Positions 26,335-35,863 of a DNA stretch of 64,000 bases are shown here, in pieces. This DNA comes from Mycolicibacterium helvum. GTDB lineage: Bacteria; Actinomycetota; Actinomycetes; Mycobacteriales; Mycobacteriaceae. Position 1 is the first letter of the stretch. Each line of letters starts with the position of its first letter. The notes under the pieces were generated by a model. That model did not search any database and was not told where the DNA came from. It saw only the letters and a program-made list of their open reading frames with translations. Location of the stretch: assembly GCF_010731895.1 (NCBI RefSeq), contig NZ_AP022596.1, positions 5,270,001-5,334,000 of the forward strand. The letters run 5' to 3'. Both the position numbers and the translations under genes were made by a program.

Positions 26335-27837
26335 TCAGCCCTCGTTGATGTTCAGGTGCAGAGCAGGGGTGGTCATCCGATCCGACTCGTCTACTGCTGT
26401 TGTGTCCCAGCGGCTGATGGTGAGGGCGGGTATAGCCATGGCCATTTCTGCGCTCCATGAGGTACGCCAGTCGTTGGGAAAGCAGCGTTGCAGGAGGTCG
26501 ATCATGCTCGGTACAGCGGTCGATGCCCCAGGGGATGCGCCGAGGAGACCGGCGATGGATCCGTCGGCGCTGACGACGAGTTCGGTGCCCTGTTGGATGA
26601 CCCCGATACGGCGGCGGTCGGGGGTGATCAGTTGCGCTCGTTGTCCTGCCGCGAAGAGTTCCCACTGGTTTGGGTCGGCGTGGGGGTAGTAGCGGCGAAG
26701 GTGAGCGAACCTCCTTCGCGGCCGAGCGGCTAGCTGAATGAGCAGGTAGGTGATCAGCGTCAGGTTTTGCAGGATCGCCGCTGCGATCACGTGCACGTTG
26801 TGCCAGCGAATAGTGGTGAAGAAGTCAGTCCACCGGCCGTGTTTGAGAAGTCTGGTGCTGAACGTTGCGTACGGTCCGAACATCAGGTGTGGCGTGCCGT
26901 CGATGACTCGTCTATCGAGGTGCGGCACCGACATCGGTGGCGCACCCATCTCAGCTTGGCCATAGACCTTGGTGTCGTGCTGGTTCACCACGGCCGGATC
27001 GGAACATCGCAGGAATGCCGCACCGACGGGCAGAACGGCGTATCCGCGGACCTCGGGGAGGTGTGCACGCTGTAACAGCCGCAGTGCGTGACCGCCAGCA
27101 CCGACGAACACCCACCGTCCGCGCACCGTGAAGTCACCTATCTGGTTGCGGCCACATACAACCCACGATCCGTCACGGTCCTGGTGCAGCGCTTGCACCT
27201 CATGGCCCAAGCGGACCTGCCCACCACTCCGCGAGGTGATTATGCGGGTTAATCCCTTGGTGAGAGCGCCGAAGTCGACATCGGTGCCGCCTGGATGTCG
27301 AGTGGCCGCGACGACCTCGCCGGGATCGCGCCCCTGCATGACCAGCGGCGCCCATTGCGCGATCGTGGTGCGTTCATCACTGAACTCCATGCCGGAAAAC
27401 AACGGATCGCAGGTGAGGGTCTCGAAGCGGCGACGCAGATAGCAGACATCGTGATCGCCGAACACCACGTCCATGTGGCCGGCGGTGTGGACGAATGTCT
27501 CCGGGTCGAGCAGTCCGCTAGCAGCGAGATGAGACCACCATTGACGGCTGGACTGAAATTGGGCCGCGATCGCTGAAGGTTTGGCGCCATCGTTGGGGTC
27601 GGGCATGTAGTTGAGCTCGCAGAATCCGCTATGCCCGGTGCCGGCGTTATTCCACGGGGCGCTGCTTTCGGTGGCCAGCGCGTCGGCGCGCTCCAGCATC
27701 ACGATCCGCCAGCCGGGCTCGAGTAGTGCGAGCATCGAACCCAACGTCGCGGACATGATCCCGCCGCCGATCAACACGACATCAGCGGCCTGCCCGACAC
27801 TGACGTTGTCCTCGGCGATGTGGGGGGATGGGGCCAT
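26335..27837 (-). CDS. mqo: Malate:quinone oxidoreductase
   Basis: 500 residues from the ATG at 27837. The FAD-binding motif VVLIGGGIMSATLGSML (about residues 21-37), SSAPWNNAGTGHSGFCELNY (about 60-79) and the C-terminal LLGASPGASTAVPSMIDLL are characteristic of Mqo. The enzyme is a membrane-associated FAD protein that oxidises malate to oxaloacetate and passes electrons to quinone, replacing or supplementing malate dehydrogenase in the TCA cycle. A LysR-type gene diverges from it across a 108-base region carrying two direct repeats, which suggests specific control. Confidence 0.93.
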   Translation of the reverse strand: MAPSPHIAEDNVSVGQAADVVLIGGGIMSATLGSMLALLEPGWRIVMLERADALATESSAPWNNAGTGHSGFCELNYMPDPNDGAKPSAIAAQFQSSRQWWSHLAASGLLDPETFVHTAGHMDVVFGDHDVCYLRRRFETLTCDPLFSGMEFSDERTTIAQWAPLVMQGRDPGEVVAATRHPGGTDVDFGALTKGLTRIITSRSGGQVRLGHEVQALHQDRDGSWVVCGRNQIGDFTVRGRWVFVGAGGHALRLLQRAHLPEVRGYAVLPVGAAFLRCSDPAVVNQHDTKVYGQAEMGAPPMSVPHLDRRVIDGTPHLMFGPYATFSTRLLKHGRWTDFFTTIRWHNVHVIAAAILQNLTLITYLLIQLAARPRRRFAHLRRYYPHADPNQWELFAAGQRAQLITPDRRRIGVIQQGTELVVSADGSIAGLLGASPGASTAVPSMIDLLQRCFPNDWRTSWSAEMAMAIPALTISRWDTTAVDESDRMTTPALHLNINEG

Positions 27838-27851
27838 GTGACACCAACTTT

Positions 27852-27930
27852 CGGCCAATCAATGATCTTGGTCTGCAGTGATGTCCAGGATTCGCCATGC
27901 ACATCCGTTCCGTCCAATGAACGATCGGGG
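27852..27930. promoter_or_regulatory. Direct repeats in the mqo/LysR divergent promoter region
   Basis: Two 20-base copies at 27852-27871 and 27911-27930 match at 15 of 20 positions (shared core CCAAT-AA-GATC). They lie between the divergent mqo and LysR-type genes and are spaced 59 bases apart centre to centre, placing them near both start codons. They are candidate binding sites for the LysR regulator; a promoter core could not be fixed by eye. Confidence 0.4.
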
Positions 27931-27945
27931 CGATATCATCCGATC

Positions 27946-28866
27946 ATGGATCAATGGAGTGCGCAGCTTGCGCCACAACTACGGGCATTGGTCGCGCTCG
28001 CCCTCCACGACGGCCACATGACGCAAGCGGCAGCCAGCCTCGATATTCCGCAGTCATCGATGAGCCGGCGTATCAACGCCCTGCAGGCCACGCTGCGTGT
28101 TCCGCTGCTGATCCACAATGGCCGAACGGTTCGACTCACACGCGAGGCGCAACATCTGGCGTTGCGGGCCCGTGGTCCACTCGACGAACTGGACCAGATC
28201 CTCGCCGAGACCACTGGCGACGCAGACCCCGATCACGGCACTGTGCGCTTCGGCTTCCCGCTGACCATGGGATCCGGACACATCCCCGACCTACTCGCAT
28301 CTTTTCGATACCACCACCCAGGAATTCGGGTGCAGCTCAAGCAGGCCCACGGATCCGAACTCGAAACGGACCTGCTGGCCGGCGACCTGGATCTAGCCGT
28401 CGTCATCCCCGCACCTACGCGCCTCCACCACATCACCATCGGCGCCCAAAGAATCTATGTCGCGGTGCCGGAGGACCACCATCTCGCGGCCGCGGGTGAA
28501 CTGCAACTCGACGCTCTCGAAGGCGAAACGTTCATCGCCAACCCGCCCAGCTACAACCTGCGCCAACTCACCGAAACCTGGTGCCGCGAGGCCGGATACG
28601 ACCCAGACGTTGCTATCGAAGTCACCGAGTTCGCAACCATCCGCGAACTCATCAGCCGAAACCTCGGCATCGCACTGCTACCTCACGATGACCGCACACC
28701 CACAGGTATCGCCGAGATCCCACTCGCCGGTCCGCACTACACGCGCACAATCGCACTGGCATGGGGCACCACCAGCCTGTCAGCGCCAACCCGCCGTCTC
28801 AACGACTTCCTGCTAAGTCACCGCGATCCGACCGCCGTAACCAACGTCATGACTCGCAATAGCTAG
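27946..28866 (+). CDS. LysR-family transcriptional regulator
   Basis: 306 residues from the ATG at 27946, which begins the normal LysR N-terminus; the longer frame overlaps mqo. The helix-turn-helix lies at about residues 20-65 (MTQAAASLDIPQSSMSRRIN). The periplasmic-binding-protein-like effector domain covers about 90-295, with VRFGFPLTMGSGHIPDLLASF and a C-terminal region around LGIALLPHDD. It is divergent from mqo and likely controls it in response to a carboxylate-type metabolite. The 193 bases after its stop, up to 29059, contain no gene that I can support. Confidence 0.9.
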   Translation: MDQWSAQLAPQLRALVALALHDGHMTQAAASLDIPQSSMSRRINALQATLRVPLLIHNGRTVRLTREAQHLALRARGPLDELDQILAETTGDADPDHGTVRFGFPLTMGSGHIPDLLASFRYHHPGIRVQLKQAHGSELETDLLAGDLDLAVVIPAPTRLHHITIGAQRIYVAVPEDHHLAAAGELQLDALEGETFIANPPSYNLRQLTETWCREAGYDPDVAIEVTEFATIRELISRNLGIALLPHDDRTPTGIAEIPLAGPHYTRTIALAWGTTSLSAPTRRLNDFLLSHRDPTAVTNVMTRNS

Positions 28867-29059
28867 CTGCACCCAGGGGCCACCGTTCGTATGCGTGTGG
28901 ACCGGGGGCGCGACCAATGATCGGTGGCGCGTCGTAAAGCTCTCTTGAGCTGGATTTTCGCGACGAGGACTAACAAGCCTCCACGAGATGCCAAGTGTTG
29001 GTTGACCCGGCGATAAGGGTTGAGCGCGCATCAGGTGCGGCCGCAGGGACACTAGACGT

Positions 29060-32000
29060 TCAGCCAGCCAGGTGATTCCAGGTATCGGCGAGATCCGACC
29101 ATGGTCCGATGGCCGCGATTTGGCCGCGGACGAGAACGACCACTCTGTCGGCATTGGCCAGGGCGGCCTGCTTAGACGTGGCGCCGACGACTGTCGCGTG
29201 TTGTGCGCGCAGATTTGCCCACAGCTGGACCTCGGTGGTCGCATCCAAGGCACTCGAAATATCGTCGGCCACAAGGAGTTCTGACTCGGTCGCGAGTGCC
29301 CGGGCCAGCGCCAGCCGCTGGACCTGGCCGCCTGAGAGTCTCACCCCGCGGTGACCGATGAGTGCACTGACGCCGCCGGCTGCTTCGACATCGTCTGCCA
29401 GGCAGGCGTGGCTGATCGCCGAGGCGACTTGCCGATCGTGGTGGTCCATAGCGATGTTGTCGGCGAAGCTTCCCGACAGTACGCGCGGCACCTGGGCAAC
29501 GTAGGCGACTTGTCCGGGGCGCAGGAATGTTTGGGGATCGGCGACGGGGGCGCCGTTCCAGCGGATCTCGCCGGTGTGGTGAACCAATCCGCATAGTGCT
29601 GCCAACAAGCTGGACTTGCCCGATCCAATCTGTCCGAGCAGCAGTACCAGCTCGCCCGCCTCGATGGTGAGGTCGACGCCGGCGATGCCGCGAGTGCCGT
29701 CATCGTGAATGGCACTGAGGTTGTGCAATTCCAGCCGTTGCAGCGGCTTTCGGGAAGCTGGGGTGGGTGGCGGGGCGGTTCCGGTCAGTAGGTTGATGCC
29801 CGGTGGGATGTCCATCAGATCAGCTCCGCCGGCGAACCGGCTGGTGGCCTGCTGCCACGCCCGCGTCCCGGGTGCTTCGGTGACAGCAGCGGCAACGACA
29901 CTGCCGAAGTAGTCAAACCCGAAGACCGCACCGGAGACGAGCAGCGCTGAAGCCAGGCTCCAGCCGCCGCTGAGGTACACCGCCCAGGCTGTCAGGACGC
30001 CCAGATGCACGGTCACTATTGGCACGAGCGCGAGGATTGTCTCTACGCGGTGCTCTCGTACTGCTGCGTCGACACGATCCTTATCGACCCGAATGAGGTG
30101 TGCGTGTACGTCGTTGGTGGCTGCAGCGAGCTTGATCGTGCGGACGCACTCCAGGGTTGCGGCCAATGCCGATCCGAATGCGGCGCGCGATGCCGACGCG
30201 GCTGCGGCCGACCGGCCAGCGATGGACCTGCCGGCCACCGAAGCGGATGCCGAGGCGAGCATCACTGCCAGCAGAATGGCGCCCGCGATCAGTGTCCCGC
30301 TGAGCAGTGATGTGATGGCCACGATCAACACCGCGCTGATGACTTCGTTCCAACGGTCCGCGTAGCGAAGGAATCGGTCGGCATCTAGCAGTCGGGCCAC
30401 CACCTCCCCAGGTGGTGTGCGGGCCAGTCGCCGCTGTCGGGTTTGGGCGGTGAGCACAGCCATCCGGATTTGCAGCACGCACACCGCCCACCAGGGTGAG
30501 TAGCAACGGACCGCCCAGGCCAGCAGGAAGGGCTGCACTGCGATAGTGATTGCGGTAGCGAGCGTCAGCAGTACTGGGGCGGTGCCGCTCTGCAGGGTTT
30601 GGACGGTATGTCCCCAGAGGTAGCCGGTGACGACGTTAGCGGGGTTGCCGACCAACCAGGTGAGGAGAAAGACCACACTGCCGAACAGTCCCCAGCGCGG
30701 GTAGGCCAGCACCACACGTGTGATGCCGCGGGCCAGGCTGGGCCCCGATTCGACCTCAGCCTGGCCGGTGGGCGGTCCGTGCCGGCGGGCCCCGCTGATT
30801 GTCGAGGAGTGCTCATCGATGGCTGACCGTGCGTCGACTGGGGTCACCTCGGCTCCAGACGCATCGAGGAGCCGCCGAAACGGGCCTGGCCGTGACTGCA
30901 ATTCCGAGAGTGTGCCCGAATCGGCGATGCGGCCATGGTCAAGGACGACGACCCGGTCAGCACGCGCGACGGTCGAAAGCCGGTGCGCGATCACGATGCC
31001 CGTTCGCTTGGCCAACAAGCGGTCTGCGGCTCGGATCATTCGCTTTTCGGTAAGGGGGTCCATTCGTGCGGTTGCTTCATCCAAGATCACCACGTCGACG
31101 TCGCGAACCAGCAGCCGCGCGAAGGCGACGAGCTGCTCCTCGCCTGCTGACAGTGTGGTGCCACCGGGCCCGAGTTTGGTGTCGAGTCCATCGGGCAGGC
31201 CGTTGACCCAATCGGTCAGGTCCAGTTCGTTGATCGCCGCCTGCACGCGCTCACGCGGAAGGTCGGCGTAGAGGGCAATGTTATCTGCCAGAGTTGCAGC
31301 GATGATCTCGGTGCGCTGGGTGACCACCCCGACCGCTGCGCGCAAGCAGTGGAGGTCCAGGTCGCGGATGTCTATCCCACCGATGTACAGGGAGCCGGGC
31401 TCTGGCTCCACTGCGCGGGAGACCAGCGCCGCCAGTGTTGACTTCCCAGAGCCGGTTCGCCCCACGATGCCGCATGTCGTGCCGGCCGGGATACGCAGCG
31501 CAATTCCGCCGAGTGCGAAAGCGCCCTCCGCGTAGGAGAAATGTAGGTTGTCGAACACGATGTCGATGGGGCCATCGGGAACTGGCCTGCCGCCGACGGG
31601 TTCGGATTCGGCGGCGAGGAACTGCCGCAGCCGGATGACTGCACCCATGCCGGCTTGAAGGTCAGGTAATTGGCGGGCGAGGCCGGAGATCTCTCCGACT
31701 AGCGCCGCACTTACCAGCACCAGGGTCACCAGCTCAGCGACGCCCAGATGGCTGTCGGTAACCAAGGCGACGCCAGTGAGCACAACACCAGCAAGTAGTG
31801 CCTGAAGTACGCCGCCGGCACGAATGGTGATCCGTGATTCGACCGCGACGGCAGCTCGGAACCGTCGGTGGACAACGCCTGACAACTCCGCCACTCGCCG
31901 CAGGACGTACGCCTGGCCGAGGCTGGTCCGCAGATCATCGCGCGCGGCGATGGCCTCTTCGACAACGGCAGTGTGCTCAGTCCAGGCGGCCTCCTCCGCC

Positions 32001-32647
32001 ACTCTTCGGTCGTTCAGTTCCCGCAGCAGCGGTCGGACGATCAGCACGATGAGAGGCCCCGCCACCGGGAAAGTGATCCACGCCGGCCACCATGTCGATC
32101 CAGCAACGATCCACATCGGTACCGCATAAGTCAACGTGCGCACCGCATCCCACACCTGGTGGCGCGCGAGCCCGCCGACCGCTCGAGCGTCGTCATCCAC
32201 CCGATCGATGACCTCACCGACGGCCTGCTCAGACAGCCGCGCTAGCGGCTGCCGCCATGCAGCGGCCAAGAGATCGCCGCGCAGTCTGCCTTCTGCACGA
32301 TCGGCCATCGCCGCCCAGACTGTCCGGCCCGTGGTGTCGGCGACGGCGCTCCCAATCAAACATCCCGCCAACACTGCGACCGTGGACCACAACGGGTCGG
32401 CGGCAAGCCGCCCGATAACGATGGCACTCAACGCTTGAAGCGCCGCGCCCAGCGCCATCGCGAGCATCGCGAGGACCACGACACCGCGACCCGCCCGCAC
32501 CAGCCGCCGCCAGTCGACCGTGCGGTCCAGGTCATTGATCATTGCTGCTTGATGGACCGACAGGTGTGTCGGGGCCATCGAATACGAGGTCATCGTCCGG
32601 CCAAGGTCATCGTGCTGAGCGTAGAGACCCGCAGTGCCAGAATGCAT
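29060..32647 (-). CDS. Single-chain twin ABC exporter (TMD-NBD-TMD-NBD) with asymmetric ATP sites
   Basis: 1195 residues from the ATG at 32647; an ATG at 32593 is an alternative. Two exporter halves are fused: membrane part about 55-330 and nucleotide-binding domain about 360-590; second membrane part about 650-920 and second domain about 970-1195. NBD1 has Walker A GRTGSGKS, Walker B with Glu524, H-loop His555, and a degenerate signature LSAGE (499-503). NBD2 has Walker A GQIGSGKS and a perfect LSGGQ (1104-1108). Its catalytic Glu is Asp1129 (LLVADD) and its H-loop His is Ser1158. One composite site is therefore canonical and the other degenerate, as in heterodimeric exporters. It may export a lipid, peptide or drug; no biosynthetic genes adjoin it. 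Confidence 0.9.
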   Translation of the reverse strand: MHSGTAGLYAQHDDLGRTMTSYSMAPTHLSVHQAAMINDLDRTVDWRRLVRAGRGVVVLAMLAMALGAALQALSAIVIGRLAADPLWSTVAVLAGCLIGSAVADTTGRTVWAAMADRAEGRLRGDLLAAAWRQPLARLSEQAVGEVIDRVDDDARAVGGLARHQVWDAVRTLTYAVPMWIVAGSTWWPAWITFPVAGPLIVLIVRPLLRELNDRRVAEEAAWTEHTAVVEEAIAARDDLRTSLGQAYVLRRVAELSGVVHRRFRAAVAVESRITIRAGGVLQALLAGVVLTGVALVTDSHLGVAELVTLVLVSAALVGEISGLARQLPDLQAGMGAVIRLRQFLAAESEPVGGRPVPDGPIDIVFDNLHFSYAEGAFALGGIALRIPAGTTCGIVGRTGSGKSTLAALVSRAVEPEPGSLYIGGIDIRDLDLHCLRAAVGVVTQRTEIIAATLADNIALYADLPRERVQAAINELDLTDWVNGLPDGLDTKLGPGGTTLSAGEEQLVAFARLLVRDVDVVILDEATARMDPLTEKRMIRAADRLLAKRTGIVIAHRLSTVARADRVVVLDHGRIADSGTLSELQSRPGPFRRLLDASGAEVTPVDARSAIDEHSSTISGARRHGPPTGQAEVESGPSLARGITRVVLAYPRWGLFGSVVFLLTWLVGNPANVVTGYLWGHTVQTLQSGTAPVLLTLATAITIAVQPFLLAWAVRCYSPWWAVCVLQIRMAVLTAQTRQRRLARTPPGEVVARLLDADRFLRYADRWNEVISAVLIVAITSLLSGTLIAGAILLAVMLASASASVAGRSIAGRSAAAASASRAAFGSALAATLECVRTIKLAAATNDVHAHLIRVDKDRVDAAVREHRVETILALVPIVTVHLGVLTAWAVYLSGGWSLASALLVSGAVFGFDYFGSVVAAAVTEAPGTRAWQQATSRFAGGADLMDIPPGINLLTGTAPPPTPASRKPLQRLELHNLSAIHDDGTRGIAGVDLTIEAGELVLLLGQIGSGKSSLLAALCGLVHHTGEIRWNGAPVADPQTFLRPGQVAYVAQVPRVLSGSFADNIAMDHHDRQVASAISHACLADDVEAAGGVSALIGHRGVRLSGGQVQRLALARALATESELLVADDISSALDATTEVQLWANLRAQHATVVGATSKQAALANADRVVVLVRGQIAAIGPWSDLADTWNHLAG

Positions 32648-32846
32648 CCCAATTTGACCCCCACGAGGGCCTGACTCTACCGGTGAGTGACGGCAATCAG
32701 CACGTGGATTTTTCGGCGCCGTGTCCGGCTACGCCCCGACGAGGACCTGTGGTTTTGCGCGCATGCTGACACTCCTTCGGCCGTTGCCTGGATCGGTGAA
32801 CTGGAAGTTGGAGGCGGAGGTGCTAGATCCTGGGAGCTGCGCTCAG

Positions 32847-33698
32847 TCAGCGCCGTTGCGCCTGGATCAGCCAGTGCGCGGCGTCGTAGAACACGCCTTC
32901 ATCGGTGAGATGGTCGGAGATGTTGGCACGCAACGTCTCTAGTGCGCGGCGGCGCGATCGGTCGTCCAGCTCGGCGAACGCGGATGCCGATTGGGCGGCG
33001 ATGAAATCGAAGGCGTCGTCGACATCACGTCCGTAGAACATCGGTGCATGCAGTGCCGTCATCTCGATGTCGACAAAGCCGACGTCGCCCAGGATTTGAC
33101 GTACACGGATCGGGTCACTGAGCGAGAACGGGTTCGGCGAGCTCGGCGAAGGAACCGGGAGGTCGCGTCCGCCTGCAGAGATGGTGCGGAACGTACGGAT
33201 GCCCTCATTGCGGTCGAGTGGTTGCCACACCAACTGGACGAGTCGCCCAGCTGGCCGGAGTGCGCGTGCGATGTTGGAAAAGGCCTTGGTCGGGATGCCG
33301 AAGAACATGGTCCCGTGCCGGCTCACCGCGGTGTCGAATCGAGATTCGCCAAAGTCATACACCTGTGCGTCTGCCTGAACGAACGACACATTGCTCAGCG
33401 CTTCTGCTGCGGCACGCGTGGTGGCGAGCTCCAGCAGTGGCGAAGATAGGTCGACCCCTAGTGCCGAGCCGCGGTGGGCGATCCGTGCGGCATCGCGGGT
33501 GACCTGTCCGGCCCCGCAACCGATATCGAGAACCGCCGAATCATCGTGAATACCCGCGGCGTTGAGAAGTTCTGGGTGATACGCGGCCATGCCTTGATCG
33601 AATCTGTCAGCCCGGTCGGACCAGAAGATGCCATTGGCGCCGTCCCACGCGTGGAATTGATCGAGATTGGCGGAATCCAGGATCGCAATGCCACGCAT
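32847..33698 (-). CDS. Class I SAM-dependent methyltransferase
   Basis: 283 residues from the ATG at 33698; the frame upstream to 33845 has no family character. The SAM-binding motif I is VLDIGCGAGQVTRDAARIA (about residues 58-76), followed by an acidic end of strand 2 (GVDLSSPLLELA), motif II near FVQADAQVYDF and motif III near RALRPAGRLVQLVW. The long C-terminal part resembles SAM enzymes of the UbiE/Methyltransf_25 group acting on small molecules. The substrate is unknown; it lies divergent from an LLM-type oxidoreductase. Confidence 0.85.
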   Translation of the reverse strand: MRGIAILDSANLDQFHAWDGANGIFWSDRADRFDQGMAAYHPELLNAAGIHDDSAVLDIGCGAGQVTRDAARIAHRGSALGVDLSSPLLELATTRAAAEALSNVSFVQADAQVYDFGESRFDTAVSRHGTMFFGIPTKAFSNIARALRPAGRLVQLVWQPLDRNEGIRTFRTISAGGRDLPVPSPSSPNPFSLSDPIRVRQILGDVGFVDIEMTALHAPMFYGRDVDDAFDFIAAQSASAFAELDDRSRRRALETLRANISDHLTDEGVFYDAAHWLIQAQRR

Positions 33699-33937
33699 CG
33701 GTCTATCCCCATTTCGACTGATGGCTTTCGCGCTCGCGGTCGGTGCCACGGGCCTCAAGCAGGCCTGCGACGCAGCAGTGCGCGGCGCTCGACGGAGACG
33801 ATCTGTACCCACACCACAGTAGCGTCCGCGCTCGGACTGGACCACCCTGCGTTTGATGCACCGGCGTCATGATTTTTGGCCCCACAGTCCAGGGCGGTTG
33901 GCCTGGCGGGCTGGAGGCCCATGGTTACGGTGGGCTG

Positions 33938-34735
33938 ATGCGTCACGCGATCTATCTGCCGTTGTTCGGCGCTTTGTCCGATCCGTCTGCGATCGCAGAC
34001 ATCGCTGCTGCAACCGAACAGGCCGGGTGGGACGGGCTGTTTGTGTGGGATCACGTGTTGAGTCCGGTCGAGGGGCGGTGGGAGATCGCTGATCCTTGGA
34101 TCGCACTGGCCGCGGCGGCGATGGTGACAGAGCGGATTCGATTGGGCCCCATGGTGACTCCGTTACCACGGCGACGCGTGCTCAAGCTGGCGCGTGAGAC
34201 GGTGACCCTGGATCGGCTGAGCCGGGGACGTCTCATTGTGGGGTTGGGCACTGGCGGCGACATCGCGCGGGAGTACTCGGCGTTCGGCGAGGATAGCGAC
34301 GCGCGCCGACTCGGTCAGGTGCTCGATGACGGTACCGCTGTGCTGACGGCTCTGTGGGCTGGTCAAACGGTGACTTCCCGAAGGGCAGTGGTCATCGAAG
34401 CGGTGGAGGCGATGCCCGGCCCGGTTCAACAGCCACGGATCCCGCTGTGGTTTGGTACCGCACGCGCCGCCGGTAGACCGATCGACCGGGCCGCTCGCTA
34501 CGACGGCATCTTCCCGCTCGGAGCGGATGCCATGAGAGTCGCGCGTATTGCAGATGCCATCGAGCAGGTACGGGGAGGAAGCTGCGCAGGCTTCGATATT
34601 GCGGTGGCGGCGCAGCCGGGTGACGATCTCGCCGGGTTGGCAGCTGCGGGTGCTACCTGGGCATTGCACGCCTTCTGGCCAGGCCACCGACCGGATCAGG
34701 TGCTGCGGGTCATCAGCCGAGGGGCACCGGACTGA
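33938..34735 (+). CDS. LLM-class (likely F420-dependent) oxidoreductase
   Basis: 265 residues from the ATG at 33938, where the barrel begins (MRHAIYLPLFGALSDPSAIA). The luciferase-like TIM-barrel signatures are visible: EQAGWDGLFVWDHVL (about residues 27-41), ERIRLGPMVTPLPRRRVLKLA and LSRGRLIVGLGTGGD. In mycobacteria most small single-chain members of this family use F420 rather than FMN. It likely reduces or oxidises a small molecule. It is divergent from a methyltransferase and precedes a small HAD gene by about 109 bases. Confidence 0.85.
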   Translation: MRHAIYLPLFGALSDPSAIADIAAATEQAGWDGLFVWDHVLSPVEGRWEIADPWIALAAAAMVTERIRLGPMVTPLPRRRVLKLARETVTLDRLSRGRLIVGLGTGGDIAREYSAFGEDSDARRLGQVLDDGTAVLTALWAGQTVTSRRAVVIEAVEAMPGPVQQPRIPLWFGTARAAGRPIDRAARYDGIFPLGADAMRVARIADAIEQVRGGSCAGFDIAVAAQPGDDLAGLAAAGATWALHAFWPGHRPDQVLRVISRGAPD

Positions 34736-34844
34736 TCCACGTGGTCGGCCAAATCAAGTTATCCGGTTCGCTTCTGGCGCGGCCCACCCTGAATGGTTCG
34801 ACGTCGGCCGTTTGTCGCCGCCGCAAGCGGCCTGCCGATAGGTT

Positions 34845-35351
34845 GTGGTGGTGGCCGAACGCGCGCTGCTATTTCTGGATGTTGACGGCACCCTGCTACC
34901 GGGCGGCGGGAAAAAGCTCGATCCGGCGCTGGTCGATTGGCGGGAATGGCAGAGCCACCGCAATCCGCAACTGGCGCGAATCGACCGCACGCACGGTAGA
35001 CATCTGCTGGGCCTTGACTGCGATCTGATCTGGGCCACGGCCTGGATGCACGATGCCAACGAGGTGATCGCGCCGCTCCTCGGACTTCCGCCTCTGCCTG
35101 TGGCTGATCTGCCCGAAGCGCCGCTGGAGGATCCGGTCGGCACCCTGCATTGGAAGACGGCGGCGTTGGTTGCAGCTGCCCGTGGGCGTCGCTTCGTCTG
35201 GCTCGACGACGAAATCTCAGACGTCGACCGTACATGGGTCGATACGCATCACAAAGGACCAGCATTGCTTCACCGGGTCGATCCGAGTTCAGGCCTGACT
35301 GGTGCTGACTTCGCCGTGATCAGCAGCTGGCTGCTCGGGGGTGTTCTGTGA
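34845..35351 (+). CDS. HAD-like hydrolase
   Basis: 168 residues, GTG start. The N-terminal motif I is LLFLDVDGTLLPGG (about residues 8-21), with the nucleophile Asp12 and the acid-base Asp14. A late acidic segment, WLDDEISDVD (about 118-127), supplies motif IV acidic residues. The protein is short and lacks a large cap. Similar proteins in actinobacteria are annotated as HAD-like secondary-metabolism hydrolases. Its stop overlaps a truncated SDR start. Confidence 0.78.
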   Translation: MVVAERALLFLDVDGTLLPGGGKKLDPALVDWREWQSHRNPQLARIDRTHGRHLLGLDCDLIWATAWMHDANEVIAPLLGLPPLPVADLPEAPLEDPVGTLHWKTAALVAAARGRRFVWLDDEISDVDRTWVDTHHKGPALLHRVDPSSGLTGADFAVISSWLLGGVL

Positions 35352-35452
35352 TCCGCCGGCGAACCGAGCTCTGCGCGAAAGTCGTCATGATCGCCGGCGC
35401 CGGCCGCGGCATCGGGGCGAGCCTTGCGCGGCAGATGCACAGCCAGGGTTAG
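35348..35452 (+). pseudogene. Truncated SDR N-terminus (gene relic)
   Basis: Starting at a GTG that overlaps the stop of the HAD gene, 34 codons translate to an SDR-like beginning with VVMIAGAGRGIGASLARQMH, the glycine-rich NAD(P)-binding loop (GxxxGIG) and first helix of short-chain dehydrogenases. A TAG then ends the frame at 35450-35452. The remaining 200 or so residues of an SDR are absent; a different gene begins on the other strand at 35459. This is the left edge of a deletion. Confidence 0.7.
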
Positions 35453-35458
35453 TCCCGT

Positions 35459-35863
35459 CTAGAACAGTCCGATCGCGAGAGCCATTGCAAGGAACAGCGT
35501 GAGTTGATAGGCGCTGTTGATGATGGTCAGCCGCGGCGGCTTCAGCTCAAATGCGTTGTGTTGGAGCAATGTTGTGGCCGAGAAGGCCAGCCAGGCTGTG
35601 GCGCCGACGAGAAGCGCGAGCCACGCAGAGCGGTGGCCGGCGGCGGCGAAAGTGACCGCGATGGCGACTGCCAGCCCCACCGCAGTCACCGTATTGGCGA
35701 CAAGTAATTGAGCCATGTTCCGTCTGCTGGCTGCTTTGGATTGTTCGGCAGTGAGGCCGGTCAGGTCCCACCATGTGGTCGCGAAGAGCTTTCCGTACCA
35801 CACACCGGCAATCGCCATCCCGGCGACGATTGCGATCACTACACCGAGCCAACTCAGCTGCAT
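35459..35863 (-). CDS. DUF1761 family membrane protein
   Basis: 134 residues from the ATG at 35863, preceded by AGGAG; the longer frame to 35944 lacks a matching site. It contains about four membrane segments: residues 3-24, 49-70, 77-98 and 112-132. The pattern SWLGVVIAIVAGMAIAGVWY and the WWDLTGL motif fit the DUF1761 family. Function is unknown. The next 250 bases to 36115 hold no gene that I can support. Confidence 0.78.
   Translation of the reverse strand: MQLSWLGVVIAIVAGMAIAGVWYGKLFATTWWDLTGLTAEQSKAASRRNMAQLLVANTVTAVGLAVAIAVTFAAAGHRSAWLALLVGATAWLAFSATTLLQHNAFELKPPRLTIINSAYQLTLFLAMALAIGLF

Noticed and set aside
26026..26460. Plus-strand ORF of 144 codons across the IstB relic and mqo 3' end
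   Set aside because: No family character; it is antisense to the IstB-like fragment and to mqo.
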